Shown: in pieces, positions 46,215-58,634 of the stretch
Layout of the letters: every line of letters begins with the position of its first letter
Position numbering within the stretch: the first letter of the stretch is position 1
NCBI GenBank assembly: GCA_050084985.1
Contig: JBITNC010000001.1
Span: forward strand, 77,066,001 to 77,130,000
Length of the DNA stretch: 64,000 bases
Reading direction: 5' to 3'
Source: Nageia nagi
Lineage: Eukaryota; Pinophyta
Notes under the pieces: model-generated
Told to the model about the DNA's origin: nothing
Databases searched by the model: none
The model's input: only the letters and a program-made list of their open reading frames with translations
Program-made: the position numbers and the translations under genes

Positions 46215-48402
46215 ACATGGTGTGGAAGCTCCTTTTTGTTTCCAACATCTTAATGATCTTCATTCCTCACCCTACTCTTCATTGGTGAGGTAAAATACTT
46301 GAATGTATAATTTCGTTATTTCTTTCTTCAATTTTATTTAGTTTTTCTCTTGGGTTACTAACATTATTTATATGTTAATATTGTGAGGAAAATTTACTTA
46401 CCAATATATTGTTGTTATAACTTTACATTTAATATTCTATGTTAGTTGCAATTTCCTTTGATAAATTGTACCTAAAATGTGACAACAATATATTAGTGGA
46501 GAACTTCAATATAGTTTAGCTAAATTTGATTTAGCTTGTAATTTAGTTATATCAGATTAGTTGCATACCAACTTGTAATTTTTTTCTTCCTTGTAAATAT
46601 ATTTGCAATATTTTTATGTATAAAAATATTTGCTTACAATAGTTGTTATATTTTAAACTAAAGTAGATTATTTAATATATAAAGAAAGGGTGGATTGTGT
46701 CTTTAAAATGAAACTTGTAATGTTTTTTTACTAAAACATATAATGTTTTAAAAAATAAATTAAAAAATACTTAAAGAGGAGGTTGACCAACTGCTAGCTA
46801 GCCAAACTCAACTCTTTCTCCTACATAACTTTTCCTCCACCTGCTGCTCATCTATTACACAATCCTCCTTGAAAATTTTATGCAATTTCTTTTTGCCCTC
46901 ACATCTCATAGCATCCCACTATGTAACCACTCGATTGCCCTTCATCCCTCATGTGGCCCTTTCTATCTCCTACAAGTAGCATTGCCCTTTTTTTAACCTC
47001 GTGTGGCCCTATCTATCTCCTACAAGTAACATTGCCCTTTTTGTAACCTCACGTGACCCTTTTTGTCTCCTTCAAGCAACCCTATCCTAAGAATGAAAGG
47101 GATGATCTTACTTAGTGGGGAAACAAGTTTCAAATCCTACCAATGCACCCCCCAAGTTTTTGCGTCTCAAAGCTTACGTAGTATATCTGAAAGGGTCATG
47201 CACCTATAAAAAGGTCCTCATGGCCATTTAAATGTTGGCCCCTTTTGACTACAATTTCTATTTATTTATTGCCTATCATTTCAAAAGATTAGGATGAAAA
47301 ACATTAGAATTAAGACATTTGATATTCTTGATAAAACATTTTTTTACTCTTACCAGGTTGCCACCGACCTCCCTCAGACTCGCCCTTCTTCTTTTTTTTG
47401 GTGTCTTCTTCCTCCTTTGTGTTTTTCTCCCTTAAACTCGACATAGGATAACAAAAAAGGTAGGGCTCTCATTTAATGATATAGTTGGTGCATTTAATGT
47501 TTTTGTTGCTTGCAAGAAAACTTTGTCATCATTTACTTACTGTCCACTTGAAATGCTTGGAGTGTTTAAGGGAATTTTATGTGCCTTAATGACTTAGAGT
47601 GCTTAGAAGAAAAATGCATTAATAGCTCAGTCAAAGTGTTTATTTTTTCAAATATGCCAAAAATTTTAAAGAGATATTTTACTTAAGTATATATATTTTT
47701 TATGCATAGAAGTAAAAATCTTAATCTTGATGGTTAGAGATATTTTACTTAAGATAGGTATTTATGTTGAGAAATATGTCTTAAATACTTAAGAGTAATT
47801 TTTTAAGAATGCAATTTACTTAGTTAAAAGTATATTTTTAAAAAACTAGCATGCTTATTTAAATATTTATTAAAGGGGTCCATTTTAAGTAAAAGAGGGG
47901 GAGACTTTATAATTCTTTACTTAATTTTTTAGATCCTCATATTACATAGATTTTAAGTCTTTATAAAATCCTTGTGCAAAAATGGACTTGGAAATGATGC
48001 ATACTAAGTATTTATCCCTTATGTAAAGTTAATGAACTTGTGTAAACTTAAAATGATGTATGCTAAGTATTTATCTTTATTTCTTATGCAAAGTTAATGA
48101 ACTTGTACAAACTTGGAAATGATGCATGCTAAGTATTTATCTTTATTCCTTATGCAAAGTTAATGAACTTGTACAAAATATGGAAATGATGCATATTTAT
48201 TTCTTATGCAAAGTTAATAAATGGACTTATGCAAAATATGGACTTGTGTAAAGATTTCCTTTAGGGGTTAGTAAACAAAACCCATTGGACTTTTAAGGTT
48301 CCAAGTTACAAATGAATGATGTTTCATTTATGCACTTTACTTCATGTTTTTCACCTTTAATTTATTTAATTATGAAAATATTACAAACATTGATTGAGCA
48401 AC
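46215..48402 (+). other. Long leader of C2
   Basis: No gene is seen. It shares its overall plan with the C1 leader, including a C/T-rich block (about 46800-47100). A roughly 60-bp tandem repeat at about 47985-48215 carries TATGCAAAGTTAATGAACTT three to four times. Confidence 0.7.
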
Positions 48403-48815
48403 CCCTAAAATGAACACATTCACACGTACATTCCATAACATGACTTGTTTAGGGAGCTATGAGGTGAGGACAAGCAGACTAGAGCCTTTAGTCTGATGAT
48501 CCAAATGGTGAAAAGTCTATACTTCTCAATTGCTCCTAAGTCCTCTATTAGTCTAGATATAACTTCAATAGGTGGATAGGCATGTGTGTAGTGATACCAC
48601 ATATTCGTACATCCATTTAAGGATTATCTTAATAACCTAGGAGGAAACTTGAAACTTAATCAAGATTAATAATTTGGCCAATCCAATATAGATCATAACC
48701 TTAAAAAATAGTAGGTACTCCTTATGAGAGTATATTACATCCTAAGGCAAATTGCTTGAGGATTGGTAGTACATAGGCTCCACCTTGGAAGAATCCATGT
48801 GAAGGCCTAATTATT
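48403..48815 (+). promoter_or_regulatory. Conserved leader block of C2
   Basis: Counterpart of 7803-8245 in C1. It starts AAAATGAACACATTCACACG and contains GGCATGTGTGTAGTGATACC. The good match despite coding decay suggests slower change or recent exchange. The function is unknown. Confidence 0.6.
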
Positions 48816-49078
48816 AGATAAAAAAATAAGCCTCAACAATATCACTCTACATTTACAGTTCTTAGTGATAACAAAAGTTTTAGGTACATGGAATGTATTA
48901 TGAGTTTCTATTTTAAACATTTGCACATGTGAAGTTTGTTAAGAATGTCCTTTTATTAAACTTAACATGTATAATTGATTTACTTGAATAAATATAACAC
49001 ATGTATGGATGATTAGAAATAAACATGTAATGTTGTTTTAGACCACATGATTATTTTTTTACATTCTTATGTAGCAAA

Positions 49079-49980
49079 TGGAAGACACCTTCTTACCTAA
49101 GCACATTCTATATGGTTCTAACTTTGGTATTTGGAAACCTCAGATGAGAGTTGAATTGTAGGTAAGGAAGCTTTGACAAATATTTAATAAAAACCTAGTT
49201 GATCCTATAGATGAGAAGGCATTTGAGGCATACAATATGAAAAATGAATTAGAAATCTCCATGAGTTTTTATGCAGTGTCAAATGATGTGTTTCTTATGA
49301 TTTCATCTTCAATATTAGCAAAGGAATCTTAGGATAAGCTTAAAAAAATTTACCTTGGATATATGTTCTTAAAAAGGTTCACTATTCTCCAAAAGTTACT
49401 TCAATCTTGTTAAGGGGAAGACGAAAATGTTGCCATATACTTGAACAAAATCATTGATCTTAGGATCTAACTTATTGCTTGTGGGTACAATTGGATCAAC
49501 AATGATGGTCTTCATTATTCTCCAAAGCCTTTATTTAAAGTTTGGTAATTTTATGATGGTAGTTGAGACTAGGCTTAATGATGAAGAAGAAGTCTTCTCC
49601 CTTGAGAACCTTTCTGGTTCCTTCTAAAGCATGAGAAAAATCTTAACAAAAAGGTGTTGATTTCTTCTTTAAAGGATAATAATGTTGCTCTAGGAGCAAC
49701 CAAAATTCTTTCAAGAATAAGTTTAATCATCATAATAAATCTTATCCTTCTTCCTCCAAAAGGTTTGAGAAAAGAAGCAATAACAATGGCAACAATAGCT
49801 ACTTCAAGCAAAGAGATGGAAAAGGAAAGGAAGCAAACCAAATCCCAAGGTAAAGTTTGATGGAAATTGTAACTTTTTTAGCATCCATGGTCACAAAGAA
49901 TTTGATTGCTAAAAAAATAAAAGAGAAGAGAAGATCAAAGGCAATGGAAATGTAAAAAAATTCAAAAAGAAGAAGAAATT
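49079..49980 (+). pseudogene. Copia gag of C2
   Basis: It begins MEDTFLPKHILYGSNFGIW at 49079 and aligns along the whole C1 gag, including KLKKIYLG and FTILQKLL. It continues beyond it into a CNFFSIHGHKEFDC zinc knuckle (second cysteine lost) near 49870. About ten stops and shifts are present. Confidence 0.85.
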
Positions 49981-49984
49981 AAAA

Positions 49985-50400
49985 CATGGACTTATTGTTA
50001 GACTCTACTCAATGACTTGCTCTTTTTTGACTAATTGTATTGTTAACTTTGGTTGCACTAATCACCTATGCTTTGAAAAAGATAAGCTTGATAATTTTTG
50101 CAAGTATACAAAAGATGCAGTTGTGATAGGTGATAATTCCATCCTTCAAGTCTAAGGAATTGAGAGTGTGTTGATTCATAGAAAATTTCTTAAAAATGTG
50201 CTTTATGTTCCTAAGATCAAGATGAACCTTCTCTCCATGATTCAAGTTGCAAGAAAAGGGTACTCATTTGAGTTTGACTCACACTCCTAGTGCATTAAGA
50301 AGGGACTTACCATACTAGTTAAAGGGTCAGTAAAAGATGATCTCTATATTATGGATCAAGTCCCAACAAAGATTTTCTTGCTAGAAATGTGTGTTCTAGA
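49985..50400 (+). pseudogene. Copia protease of C2
   Basis: The frame reads CIVNFGCTNHLCFEKDKLDN, then VVIGDNSILQV and FLKNVLYVPKIKMNLLSM. This is the copia protease layout (W-LDSGA-NHM ... LKNVLYVP----NLLS). The catalytic D-S-G is N-F-G here, so the site is lost. Confidence 0.8.
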
Positions 50401-50900
50401 GGCAATCTTTGGCACCAACGTTTAGGGAACCTTAACCACAAGAGTATTCAAGTCATTAAAGACCAAGAACTTAGGGAAGGTTTCCCCTCAATTTCACTTT
50501 AAATTGGTTTGTGTGAGAAGTGTATCCTAGGTAAGATGAATAGACAAAGGTTTGAAAAAGACAAGGTAATAAGGTCTTCTTATCCTCTTCAACTTGTGCA
50601 TTTAGATTTGATGGGTCTATTTTGGAACTAAGTCACTTGGAGGAGCATCTTATATCTTAACCTTCATTGATGACTTTAGTAGGATGACTTTTGGCTATCT
50701 AATTGAGCACAAGGATCAAATATTTGAAAGTTTTAAGAATTTTAGGCTTTAGTGGAAAATCAAACTAACCTTAAAATCAAGATATTGAGATTTGATAATG
50801 GGGGAGAATATAATAGCAATGATTTTAATGTGTATTGTCTTAAGTATGGAATCAAGAGGTAATTTATGACAAGTCATCCTAGGATCAAAATTCTCCAACA
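50401..50900 (+). pseudogene. Copia integrase of C2, C-terminal part deleted
   Basis: LGGASYILTFIDDFSRMTFG and LIEHKDQIFESFKNF give the catalytic core, then RFDNGGEYNSNDF-like sequence and KR-FMTSHPRIKILQ. It then jumps within about 40 bp to the segment before RT. The catalytic glutamate and the integrase C-terminal part are missing. Confidence 0.8.
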
Positions 50901-50914
50901 CAAAGGGTAACTAG

Positions 50915-51690
50915 GAGCATGATCTTAAACAAATCCTTATTTACCAAAGTCGATAACAAGAATGAGCTCTCATCATTCAAAGAAGCTTCAAAGCATGAGT
51001 GCTGGATGGAAGCCATGAAAGTGGAATATGAGACTCTTATGTAACATGAAACTTGGGACTTGGTTCCTTATCCCCATGAGAAGAATGTGATTGGAAATAA
51101 GTGGATCCACAAGCTCAATTTCAATTTAGTTGGAGATATTGAGAAATACAAGGTAAGGTTAGTAGCAAAAGGTTTTACTCAGAAATATGGTGTTGATTAT
51201 AAGGAAACCTTTTCTCCTATGGCAAAGATGCCTATTATCAAGATAATCCTTGCTCTTTCAATAGCTTAAGAATGGAAAGTTTTTCAACTTAACCTTAAGA
51301 GTGTATTTCTCAATGATGACTTAGATATGAAAATCTACATGAATAAACCAGAAGAATTTATTATGGAAGGTAAAGAGTCTTTTGTGTGCAAAATAAAGAA
51401 GTCATTGTATATACTTAAGTAAGTACCTAGAGCCTATTACAAGAAGATTTCTGGATACTTTGCAGATATTGGATTCTCTAAGTACTTCTGTAACTCTAAT
51501 ATTTATGTTCTCAATCAAAGAAAATACATGGTCTTGATTTTTCTTTATGTGGATGATCTTCAAATAACTAGGAATAATGATGAAATTATTCAAGAGTGCA
51601 TATCCAAACTCAAGGCAACATTTGAAATGACTGATCTTGGTCTCTTGTACTACTACCTTGAAATGCAAGTATACTAATACAAGGATTGTA
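50915..51690 (+). pseudogene. Copia reverse transcriptase of C2
   Basis: WMEAMKVEYETLM, then VIGNKWIHKLNFNLVGDIEK and KVRLVAKGFTQKYGVDYKET with FSPMAKM. Later QLNLKSVFLNDDLDMKIYM, SLYILK and the intact active site Y-V-D-D at 51546-51557, then MTDLGLLYYYLEMQV. Only a few stops interrupt it. Confidence 0.88.
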
Positions 51691-51799
51691 CTTATCTTAA
51701 TATATCCAAGTATATATCATATATCTCTTAGAAGTTTGGAATGGAGGAGTGTAGACATGCTGCAATCCCAATCTCTCCTAGAATCACTATGTTCCTTAG

Positions 51800-52500
51800 C
51801 TCCAACTCTCAGTTGGTAGATGTTATAGCTTATAGGTAATTAATTGGCAGTCTTCTTTATTTGACTATTTTCATACCAAATATTACCTTTGCAATGAAAT
51901 TGATGGCATGATTCATGCAAAAACCATATGTTGAGCACCTCATTGCTCTTAAAAAAATCTTAAGATATGTAGTAGAGACAAAGGATCTTACTCTCAAGTA
52001 TTCCAAGTTGCCCTCTTTTGTTCTCTTAGGGTTCTCAGATTCTGATTATAAGGGAGATAACGATGATAAAAAATCAACCTTTCCATATATTTTTAACATT
52101 GGTTGAGATGCTATCTCTTAAACTTAGAAGAAGAAGCCTACTATTTCTCTTTCCACCATAGAAGTCAAATATTAAGCCATGTCTATTGCAGCCCATGAAA
52201 CTATTTAGCTTAGGCATCTTCTAAAAGAAATTGGGTATGAGCAACTTGACCCATCTCTAATTTTGTTAGATAATCAATTGGCTATTTCTTTGGCTAAGAA
52301 TATTATGTTCTATATAGAATAAAACATGTGGAAATTTAGGCCCATTTCATTAAGGAAAAGGTTCTTGATGGCATCATACACCTAAATTATTGTCCATCAA
52401 CCTTGAACTCCATTGATTTATTCATCAAGTCCCTCTTTGAAGCTCAGTTTAGTAAGCTTAGGGATGTTTTCAAGTTGGTGAAGTTTCCCTTAAGGGGGAT
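51800..52500 (+). pseudogene. Copia RNase H of C2
   Basis: HLIALKKILRYVVETKDLTL, then FVLLGFSDSDYKGDNDDKKS (RNase H, usually Y-DADWAG---D-RST) and ISLSTIEVKY with MSIAAHE. LDNQLAISLAKNIMFY follows. The order fits the end of copia pol. Stops are present. Confidence 0.85.
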
Positions 52501-52589
52501 GAAGTATGAATTCTTATTCATGTTTATGATGAAAACTTCACCCCTGGGAGGATTTTATGTTGTATAGTGTTGACTTTGTTGTATATCTT

Positions 52590-52800
52590 TGTGGTAAATT
52601 TGCTTTGCATGAGGAACTTGTTTTACAATTTTTAGAATAAAAAATTGGCCAATATAGCACTATTCAATTATCCATGTGTGAGGAACTCATATGTGTCTTT
52701 TGGCACTATTCAATTATCCATGTGTGAGGAACTCATATGTGTCTTTTGATACTATTCAGTTATCCATATATGAGAAACTTGTATGTGTATTTTATTATGC
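52590..52800 (+). repeat. 3' repeats of C2: one hairpin remnant and three 46-bp units
   Basis: AAATTTGCTTTGCATGAGGAACTT at 52596-52619 is related to the C1 hairpin units, with an imperfect stem. Three units beginning CACTATTCAATTATCC follow at 52659, 52705 and 52751 (the last diverged). Confidence 0.8.
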
Positions 52801-53280
52801 TCTATTTGGTAATGATAATCAACACATATTTAGTATATAGTAGGTGACTGTGAGTATTGGCTTGGCATCTTCATGATGACTTATAGTGCACCATTGATCA
52901 ATTTATTATGGCATTTATTTGATTCATCTATCCTTATTAGTATGAATATGTTGCATCTAACTGGTCTTTTTATCTAAGCTACTATAACTTGCAGGTTCTT
53001 TTGAAATTGCAGGTTACTTACTTCAGGTGTGTAGGTTCATGAAGACTCATCGTGACTTCTAGTTGGATGACTACTTTATGTACATTGAAACTAGTTATGG
53101 TTAATGATTATATTGTAAACCATTTATTAAAATGCTAAAGTAGTGAGTCTCAAACTAAGATCTTACGTACTTCATAAAGATGTAAAAATTTCTCATCTCT
53201 AATTGTATTTGTATGGAGGAGAACTCTCGTACTCTCTTTCTCTTTCTTCTCTCTTGTTCATTCTATCCCAATATTCCATT

Positions 53281-53289
53281 AAAGGGGAG
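53281..53289 (+). promoter_or_regulatory. Polypurine tract of C2
   Basis: AAAGGGGAG directly before TGTTGGAATG of the 3' LTR. Confidence 0.88.
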
Positions 53290-53789
53290 TGTTGGAATGT
53301 ATAATGCATTATTATAAGTTTTTGTAATAATTCTCTTTGTAAATTCACTAATACTTAATGGTATTACTAGATATCTTAAGTATTTAAGTGAATATAGTAA
53401 TGTAACTTAGCCTACACTCAATTTCATGAGGATGCTTCATGGGTAAAAGGGAGTAGCATTTCATGCCTTTATACAATAGTTAAAAGGGTGATCTAAAGGG
53501 AGATTTTGGCTTATAAATAGAAGGCCACCTCTTTGTGATCACTCACCAATTTATGAAGCATAGTTATGCTCTAGGATAGTGATTAGGAGATGACATTAGG
53601 AGGATTGTAAGAGAGTTGTATTTGTAAATGAAGTAAGATCTAGTTAGTGGATGTACTCTTAGTTAGAGGAACCACTTTACATCATTAGTTATTTTGTGAG
53701 ATTGTTTATACTTGATTTTTGATATTAGTGTGAGCTTCCATGTGATCTTGGTAGTTTAGGATTGTATTATTTATAGTTCAATCCCTTCA
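53290..53789 (+). repeat. 3' LTR of C2
   Basis: 500 bp, TGTTGGAATGTA to AATCCCTTCA. It is clearly diverged from the 5' copy by substitutions and a 26-bp indel, so C2 is much older than C1. Confidence 0.9.
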
Positions 53790-54039
53790 AGAATTCATCT
53801 AGTGAAACATCCATGATAGTAAATTCATAATGCAATATTGAGGTTTCACAATGAAAATCAATATATAATATTATCTTCAATTTCAATCCAAGTGAAATAC
53901 AACCAAAAATAGTATGGATTATGTAATAAGCACCTGAGAAGACTACAAATTATTTAATATTCCTAGTTACATTTCATTTCAATAGGACACAAAATCAAAA
54001 CTAATTACATTTACCTTCGTTATGTATTCATTTGCACAA

Positions 54040-54610
54040 GTGTTTTTATACTATTTGCAAGTAGAACACATAAAGAGTTTATGTTGTTATGCAAGTGTTT
54101 TTGTACTATTTTTCCCTTTGTTTCACAATATGCTAATTGAAATGATATTTATCAAGTTGTTACCAATAAAAATATTATTTTAAGTTATTTTATCATAATT
54201 AAGTTATTATGCATGTATAATGATTCATCATAGGAATAATACAATAAGACACACTTATACTATTAAAGTATTTACAACACTCATCCACCAGACTTGCATG
54301 GGTGCATACAAGTAGAACACATAAAAAGGTTTTATTGTTATGCAAGTATTTTTGTACTATTTTCCCCTTTATTTCAAAATATTATAATTGAAATGACATT
54401 AATGAAGTTGTTACTAGTTGAAATAGTATTTTAAGTTATTTTTTTCATAAGGAATAATGCAATTAGACACACTCATGTTATTAAAGTATTAACAACACTT
54501 ATCCACCAAACCTACATGGGTGCATGTAAGTAGAACACATAAAAGGTTATGTTGTTATACAAGGTGCATACAAGTAGATCACATAAAAAGGTTATGTTTT
54601 TATGTCAATG
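54040..54610. repeat. Tandem repeat, period about 220-250 bp
   Basis: Units begin near 54060, 54311 and 54528 with AAGTAGAACACATAAA and contain ATGCAAGTGTTTTTGTACTA and CACTCATCCACCA. The third unit is incomplete and is followed by a short extra AAGTAGATCACATAAAAAGG. Related sequence occurs at 42250-42480. The 53790-54040 stretch shows nothing. Confidence 0.8.
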
Positions 54611-54879
54611 AGATGTCAAATATTGAATTCTAAAATGTATGAAATCTACATGTTAATCCAAAGAAAAGAATGGAAACAAGCATAGAATGAATTGAAAATA
54701 AGATAACTACCATAAGCAAATTAATATACAACATAAGGCATAATGTTCTTATTATATAATATTTAAATTGTAAAAAGGCTAGAAGGACATAATGTTCTTG
54801 TTATGCATAATTGTTCTCTCATAAAACATAAATATGAATATTATCCTTAATATCTTACAACAATTTGCAATAATATTTC

Positions 54880-55480
54880 CAAGATTTTTAGGTTATACGC
54901 AACTCATTTGACCCTTATATCGATGTTCGATTAAACCTATCATGGACGATGTTTGATTATCCCTCTCATAGACAATGTTCAATTAACCTTGTAATAGATA
55001 TAGTTTGATTATTCATGTTATCCATACCTTGCAAAAAAAATTCTAAGATTTTTGGGTTATACATAGCTCATTTAACCCATATATCTATGTTTGATTAACC
55101 TTGTAATGTTTGATTAATCTTTTCATAGATGCACTTCGATTAACCTATCATAGATGCAGTTTGATTATTCATGTTATCCATACCTTAGAAGAATTTTATA
55201 ATATTTTGGGTTATAATAACTCATTTAACCCTATATCGATGTTCAATTAACCTATCATAAATGATGTTGATTAACCTTGTCATAGATGTACTTTGATTAA
55301 CTATCATAAATACAATTTGATTTTGCATTATCCACATACATTGGAAGATTTTTTCAAGATTTTAGGCTATAAGGAGCTCATTTAACCCCTATATCGATGT
55401 TTAATTAACCCCATCATAGATGATGTTCGATTAACTATCATAGACTCAATTTGATTAACCATCATAGACATAGTTCCATT
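54880..55480. repeat. Higher-order repeat of GATTAACC-type units, period about 158 bp
   Basis: Four long units start near 54882, 55041, 55201 and 55355 with AAGATTTT-GGTTATA, followed by CTCATTTAACCC-TATATCGATG. Each contains several 25-30-bp subunits of the form GATTAACC-ATCATAGATG-. It has no coding meaning. Confidence 0.82.
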
Positions 55481-56700
55481 AAAATTGTGGTGTTACAAAA
55501 AAGTTTACAAGTTTTGAGAAAAATGTAAGAAATGCAAATTTTGGTCAAAACTTGCTTACAACAATAAATACAAATTTTGCTCAAAACTTCATTTATGCAC
55601 TGAAATGATGTCAATATGCATAGGCATATGAATATCACTCTTACTACAAATAACATTTTCTCAACTTCATTCTGTAAAAGATATCATCACCCAAAAAATC
55701 TTTATTCCTCCATTTCATAAAAGAAACCTTATTCACATTACATTCATCCTCTATAATCAAAATCATATATTAATAAATTAAAAATAGATGGCCATAAAGC
55801 CACCTCCTTCTCCTTTTCCTTTGAAGGCCATCCTATAGTTTTATCACTAACATTTTCATAAATGTCATACAATCTCATCACTTACTGATCAAAATGATAG
55901 TCTTTATACTAATATGAATATCACTCTCATATAATTGTATTGAAGTACATAATATACTCAGATAGTTTTAGATTACCAAAAGACATATATCAAATATCTT
56001 CTCATGGAATGGGATAATTTTAGGTTACCAAAAAACATGCTTCAAATATACTCCATACATAATATACATACATACACATACATAATTTCAACTTATCAAA
56101 AGGCATACATACACATAAACAAAGTGTATTATACTAAATGTATTTCCTTCTTATTATTTGCAAGACTAGTACGATCTTCCATCCACTTATTTTGTTATTT
56201 TTGGATCAACCCATGGAGAATTACATCAGTCTGTTTTGTTCTCTATGTACATTCATTGGGTTTTTCATTATTGGGTCTATCATATGATATCAAGTTTAGT
56301 GAAAATTGTAGTCAATTCACATATGTGTGGAAAGATTCAAATCTTGGACCATATTTTTGTACACTTACTCCAATCAATTTGGTGCCAATAATTTGGTTAA
56401 GTACTCTTTATAGGATCCCTTACTTATGCATTTTAGTTTTCTATTCTCATACAATTCTATTTTCATATAAAATTTCAATATAAAACCTTTTGCACTATCA
56501 TCCTACAAATGATACCTATCAATATCAATCACATAGTAATATCCTCTTCCATCATTAGAATAAAAAAATGAGCATCCTAAGTATCTACATAAATACTTAT
56601 TTTACAATTTTCTAATAAGTCTTCCTATGTAGTAAAAAATGACTAAAGGGAGTCAAATTTGGACATATCCCATCCACAAGTTTTGATATGAACATGACAA
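55481..56700. other. AT-rich stretch without supported gene
   Basis: A 159-codon frame at 56004-56483 (+) is hydrophobic and rich in I, Y and F. That is typical of chance frames in AT-rich DNA, and no motif is recognised. Confidence 0.5.
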
Positions 56701-56712
56701 TATATTCAATTC

Positions 56713-57080
56713 TCATTGAGAGAGGTCAAACATTCCTCTGTAACAAATCATACATTTTGTATTGGCCATTGGGTTACTTTTTTTATGGTATTCTTTTTCA
56801 CAAATAGCTCTCCACTTTGCACTTCCATCTACTATAATTTTATCAAGTGTTGCCTTTCCTAGCAACCTCCTTGGGTTTTTATATAACCAATGAATAATTT
56901 TTAAAACCAGCACACTACAAGTACTTCCCTTGTTAACACCTTCATTATGCTAGTCTTTATTTTCCTTGAAAAAATATGTGTAGAGTTTCATACTTTTATC
57001 CTTGCTAATGAAATGTTTGGGATAAAATCTACGAGATAAAGTAACCTTAGATTTAAGAAAAATACCTCCACCTTGGGCCT
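56713..57080 (-). pseudogene. Unidentified coding-like remnant, cut by C3
   Basis: On the - strand about 120 codons with one stop run from the copia LTR edge at 57086 to a stop at 56713. They include FYPKHFISKDKSMKLYTYFF, NPRRLLGKATLDKI and a CX2C pair (TKCMICYRG). The composition looks coding, unlike its surroundings. I do not recognise the family. It starts where C3 begins, so the upstream part was probably separated by that insertion. Confidence 0.4.
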
Positions 57081-57086
57081 GAATGG

Positions 57087-57368
57087 TGTTAGAGTATTAA
57101 GTTCACTTAGGAGTATTTTATTTTTCCTAGGTCTTCTTATTTCTAGCTAGTTTGTTATGGTGATAACCACTTCTTTGTCACTTTGTGGATCTTATCTTCA
57201 CTCATGGTTGGCATGCTATTATACACTAGCTTGTATTTCCCTATTTATTTTTGGGCTTTATTCCCATTTTAGATTGATAAATTCTAAGGATTCCAACTTT
57301 TATCTTTGTTTTTGTGATGCTTTCGCATTTTCCTTTCTAGATTTTATTTGCTTTTGTGTGAATCTTCA
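57087..57368 (+). repeat. Probable 5' LTR of C3
   Basis: About 282 bp between TGTTAGAG and CTTCA, two bases before a primer site. It is not confirmed by a matching 3' LTR. Confidence 0.55.
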
Positions 57369-57370
57369 CA

Positions 57371-57382
57371 TGGTACCAGAGC
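57371..57382 (+). promoter_or_regulatory. Primer binding site of C3
   Basis: TGGTACCAGAGC, one base different from the usual TGGTATCAGAGC complementary to initiator tRNA-Met. Confidence 0.85.
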
Positions 57383-58634
57383 AGGTTGTATTTTTACAAG
57401 CATCCAAACTCTTCATGAGGCTCTCTTAGATCTGATTCTTGTATCATGTTATATATTTAGATCTACTTATATTTTTACAAAAAGTTATGGTGGTTCATGC
57501 TCATGGGGTTTGTTCAATTCATGGCCTCTCTTCTACATGGACATTCCTAGACCAACGTGGCCCTCTTCCTTTGCATAATTCATCTCAGTTTTACATTCTC
57601 CCAGCATTTTTTCTTCGTTGGCTTATTATCTACAGAGTTTTATTTTTGAAGGGTATTATTCTCAGTTGAGGTTGTGTATAAGTTTTGTGGGCTCTTTTCA
57701 ATGGATGCCTCTCATATCTGTACAACATGTGTTTATTGCTATAGAGAATATAAACTCATTATGTGGTTATGGCATGTGATTTTGGCTTCCTAAAAGCTCC
57801 TCCTTACTTTTGGCTAGATTCCTCTCTGACCTTCACTCCTCACTTCTAGCTAGAGCCCAACTATGCCCTTCGCTCACAATCCAGCTTTATGTGGGTTATG
57901 AACTAAGGCCTGTCCTCCTTTCAAATTCATGCACTTAACCTCTTACCTATGTGGCATGTAGCTAGTTCTCATGACATCATTTTGTTGTTGCATCATTATG
58001 TAGCCTTCCATTGGTGGTGTTCTCCTCTACACATGTGTGGCCTCTCTATTTCTACTTATCATGGCTCCCCTAGTATGCCCACAATGTCTCTATCTATGTC
58101 TATTTATTATTGCATGTTAGGTTCCTCATGTTGTCTTTTGTTTAAATTTTCAAACTTGTATGTGCACTCCTATGTGGATCTCTCCCTAGAGTATTATTCT
58201 TTCATGGCATGGTATATTTCTTAGCCTCCACATCTACAAGTGTTTCCTGCATGTAGCTATACCAACCCCCTCCACAAACCTTGGCTCTTCCACCCTACAA
58301 AAATGAGCTTAGCTTTTTTCTTGCAATCTGCAAGTTTAATTTTTTTTTTGGAATGAGATATAGTTTTTTCCAAAAATCAAAAATATATATTTTCTAATTT
58401 TTTGAGGGGTCATTAAATCATTTTTGGAGGCATCTTAATTGCATAACTTGGGCAAATGGATTCGAATTGGAGTGTCATTTTTTGCATTATAAACCTGGAG
58501 ATAAGATATTTTTAACCATTCACATTGTAATCCTTGAAGAAAGAGTTTTTTGGGGGATCCTTTTAAAGTGAATAAAATTTAGGTCGGGTCTTCTTGTGTC
58601 AAGTATGAATTTTTGCACCTTCCTCATTGCATGG
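57383..58634 (+). other. Leader of C3
   Basis: About 1.25 kb, C/T-rich in the first 900 bp. Several overlapping short frames are present without a recognised domain, so I call no gene. Confidence 0.5.

Larger units (their letters stand above)
45729..53789 (+). mobile_element. Ty1/copia element, full-length but decayed (C2)
   Basis: 8061 bp with LTRs of 474 and 500 bp, a primer site, gag, protease, integrase, RT, RNase H, a remnant of the hairpin array and a polypurine tract. It is related to C1 over the LTRs, leader, gag and 3' end and is the pol-bearing counterpart. The flanking 5-mers GGAAC and AGAAT match at only three positions, so the target duplication is unproven. Every gene has stops. 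Confidence 0.9.

Noticed and set aside
56004-56483. 159-codon frame as a membrane protein gene
   Set aside because: The hydrophobic, I/Y/F-rich composition is what AT-rich DNA gives by chance; no motif, no neighbour and no conserved start.
57157-58224. Several frames of 76-91 codons after the C3 primer site
   Set aside because: They overlap in different frames in a C/T-rich leader; none shows a domain, and gag starts only at about 58635.
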